A model generated the notes under the pieces. The model saw nothing but the letters and a program-made list of their open reading frames with translations. It had not been told where the DNA came from and ran no database searches. Shown here piece by piece: positions 62,948-64,000 of a stretch of DNA of 64,000 bases (position 1 is its first letter; each line of letters begins with the position of its first letter). The position numbers and the translations under genes are program-made. Origin of the DNA: AC-32 sp963766375 (GTDB taxonomy: Bacteria; Actinomycetota; Thermoleophilia; Gaiellales; Gaiellaceae); assembly GCA_963766375.1 (NCBI GenBank), contig CAVXZG010000004.1, forward strand, positions 62,001 through 126,000, in the 5' to 3' direction.

Positions 62948-64000
62948 CAGGCGGCCTCCTCGATCGGAACTGCTTCGAATTCGGTTTCCACCACCGGAGC
63001 GGCGGGTTGGGACTCGATCAGCACCGCGCTGAGCACGGCGGCGAGCGCGGCCACGCCGGTGAGGACGTAAAAGGCGATGTTGAAACCGTGGGTCAGGGCG
63101 GCGGCGCCCAGGGGAGACGATCCCGGGTGGGCGTCCACGTAGCGCGTGGTGAAGGTGGTGGCGATCGTCGACACCGCTGCGAGGCCAATCGCGCCGCCGA
63201 TCTGCTGGGTCGTGTTGAGCAGGCCCGAGGCGACGCCCGCGTCGGCGTGCTCGACGCCCATCAGCGCCGCGATGGTCATCGGGATGAACGCGAAGGCGAG
63301 ACCGACCGCGCTCACCAGGAAGGCGGGGAAGAGGTCGAAGAAGTAGTGGCCGTCAGCCGGGAGCTGCGTGAGCAGGAGGAGCCCGACGGTCGCGAAGGCG
63401 AGCCCGACCGGCAGGACGCGCCGGACGCCGACGCGCGTCACGACGCTCTGCGAGACGTTCGCGAGCGGCGATGATCGTCAGCGTCAGAGGGCAGGTAGGC
63501 GACGCCCGTCTCGATCGCCGAGAAGTGCAGGACCTGCTGCATGTAGAGCGTGCCGAGGAAGAACTGCGAGAAGACGGAGGTTCCGAGCAGGAATGCGGTC
63601 ACATTCGCCCCGGTCAGCGTGCGGAGGCGGAAGATGCGCATCGGCAGCAGCGGCGCCTTCGAGCGCAGCTCGATCACGACGAAGGCGACGATCAAGGCCG
63701 CGGACGCCGCCAGGAGCCCGATCGTCTCGGCCGTGCCCCAGCCGATCTGGGTCGCCCGCGTCATCGCGTAGACGAGCAGCATCAGCCCGCCCGTTACGGA
63801 CGTGGCGCCGGCTACGTCGAAGTGGCGGTGGTCGAGGTCGGCCCGGCTCTCACGCAGGAGGATTGGGCTGAGCGCGACGACGGCAATACCGACCGGGACG
63901 TTGATGAAGAAGATCCAGGACCAGGCGAGCCAGCTGGTGAGAAGGCCGCCGAGGAGCACGCCGGCAGCGGCTCCGCTGCCCGAGACCGCACCCCAGACGC
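62947..64000 (-). CDS. DHA2-family MFS drug exporter (5' end outside window), two frameshifts
   Basis: C-terminal part of a 14-span EmrB/QacA-type proton-driven exporter. SWLAWSWIFFINVPVGIAV is the DHA2 signature after span 5. RSKAPLLPMRIFRLRTLTGA, ANVTAFLLGTSVFSQFFLG and ETGVAYLP follow. The frame then changes near 63488 (LTLTIIAA) and near 63464 (NVSQSVVTRVGVRRVLPVG), continuing to TIAALMGVEHADAGVASGLL and QQIGGAIGLAAV. Both changes look like single extra bases. The coding start lies beyond base 64000. Confidence 0.86.

Overview
The window is very GC-rich, with dense, short-spaced gene strings, frequent GTG/TTG starts and many 4-base stop/start overlaps. Gene content (AdnAB/AddAB-type nuclease, Lhr-Nei2 pair, LigD polymerase domain, DUF1326/DUF2182 pair, YGQNF-type CorA, baeRF/Vms1-like protein, PhoP-type direct repeats) points to an actinobacterium. 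Several hypothetical proteins look like those of the class Thermoleophilia (Gaiellales/Solirubrobacterales). The class assignment is an inference; no rRNA is present.

Layout. 1-7.2 kb: a phosphate/polyphosphate block (end of pstB, phoU, ppk1, ppx, sixA-like phosphatase, CYTH-CHAD protein) with a three-unit PHO-box-like repeat upstream of ppk1, interrupted by a metallophosphoesterase remnant and an ATP-grasp gene. 7.3-11.5 kb: an amidohydrolase, then a DUF1326-DUF2182-microORF-VOC-DUF1326 string. 11.5-12.8 kb: a LacI-type regulator with twin operators and a divergent small gene. 12.8-16.4 kb: acyl-CoA dehydrogenase, LigD polymerase domain, FAD oxidoreductase. 16.3-22.2 kb, mostly minus strand: secreted hypothetical, HhH-GPD protein, heme-oxygenase-like di-iron enzyme with a small peptide gene, a cyclase-ATPase-TPR regulator, a nucleotide kinase. 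22.2-28.5 kb: Lhr helicase, Nei2 glycosylase, an unknown protein. 28.5-30.5 kb: anchored and small hypotheticals, AzlCD exporter. 30.5-32.8 kb: parA overlapping an ftsZ with a long N-terminal extension. 32.8-40.7 kb: membrane protein, GGT-GNAT-DedA-phosphoesterase string, HD-GYP, isocitrate/isopropylmalate dehydrogenase, topoisomerase IB. 41-48 kb: AddB, AddA, endonuclease III. 48-55.5 kb: PAS protein, CorA, thioredoxin reductase with a SigR-like promoter, baeRF protein, aconitase, RmuC, CsbD-like protein. 56.2-58.2 kb: tRNA-Leu(UAA) followed by a two-gene stretch that looks foreign (CHAP hydrolase and a membrane protein). 58.3-64 kb: glutamate dehydrogenase with a CBS protein, a second Ppx/GppA, PadR regulator, alpha/beta hydrolase, a 35-bp perfect palindrome and the end of a DHA2 drug exporter.

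Two functional themes dominate. One is phosphate and polyphosphate handling (PstB, PhoU, Ppk1, two Ppx/GppA proteins, CHAD, SixA). The other is DNA repair and recombination (LigD polymerase domain, HhH-GPD, Lhr, Nei2, TopIB, AddAB, Nth, RmuC).

Sequence quality matters to any reader. About 16 otherwise well-conserved genes are broken by single-base shifts (around 23 events), mostly one extra base in short G/C runs. I read these as consensus errors rather than pseudogenes and give each gene its joined extent. No CRISPR array, insertion sequence or rRNA is visible, and no gene-free stretch exceeds 300 bases.
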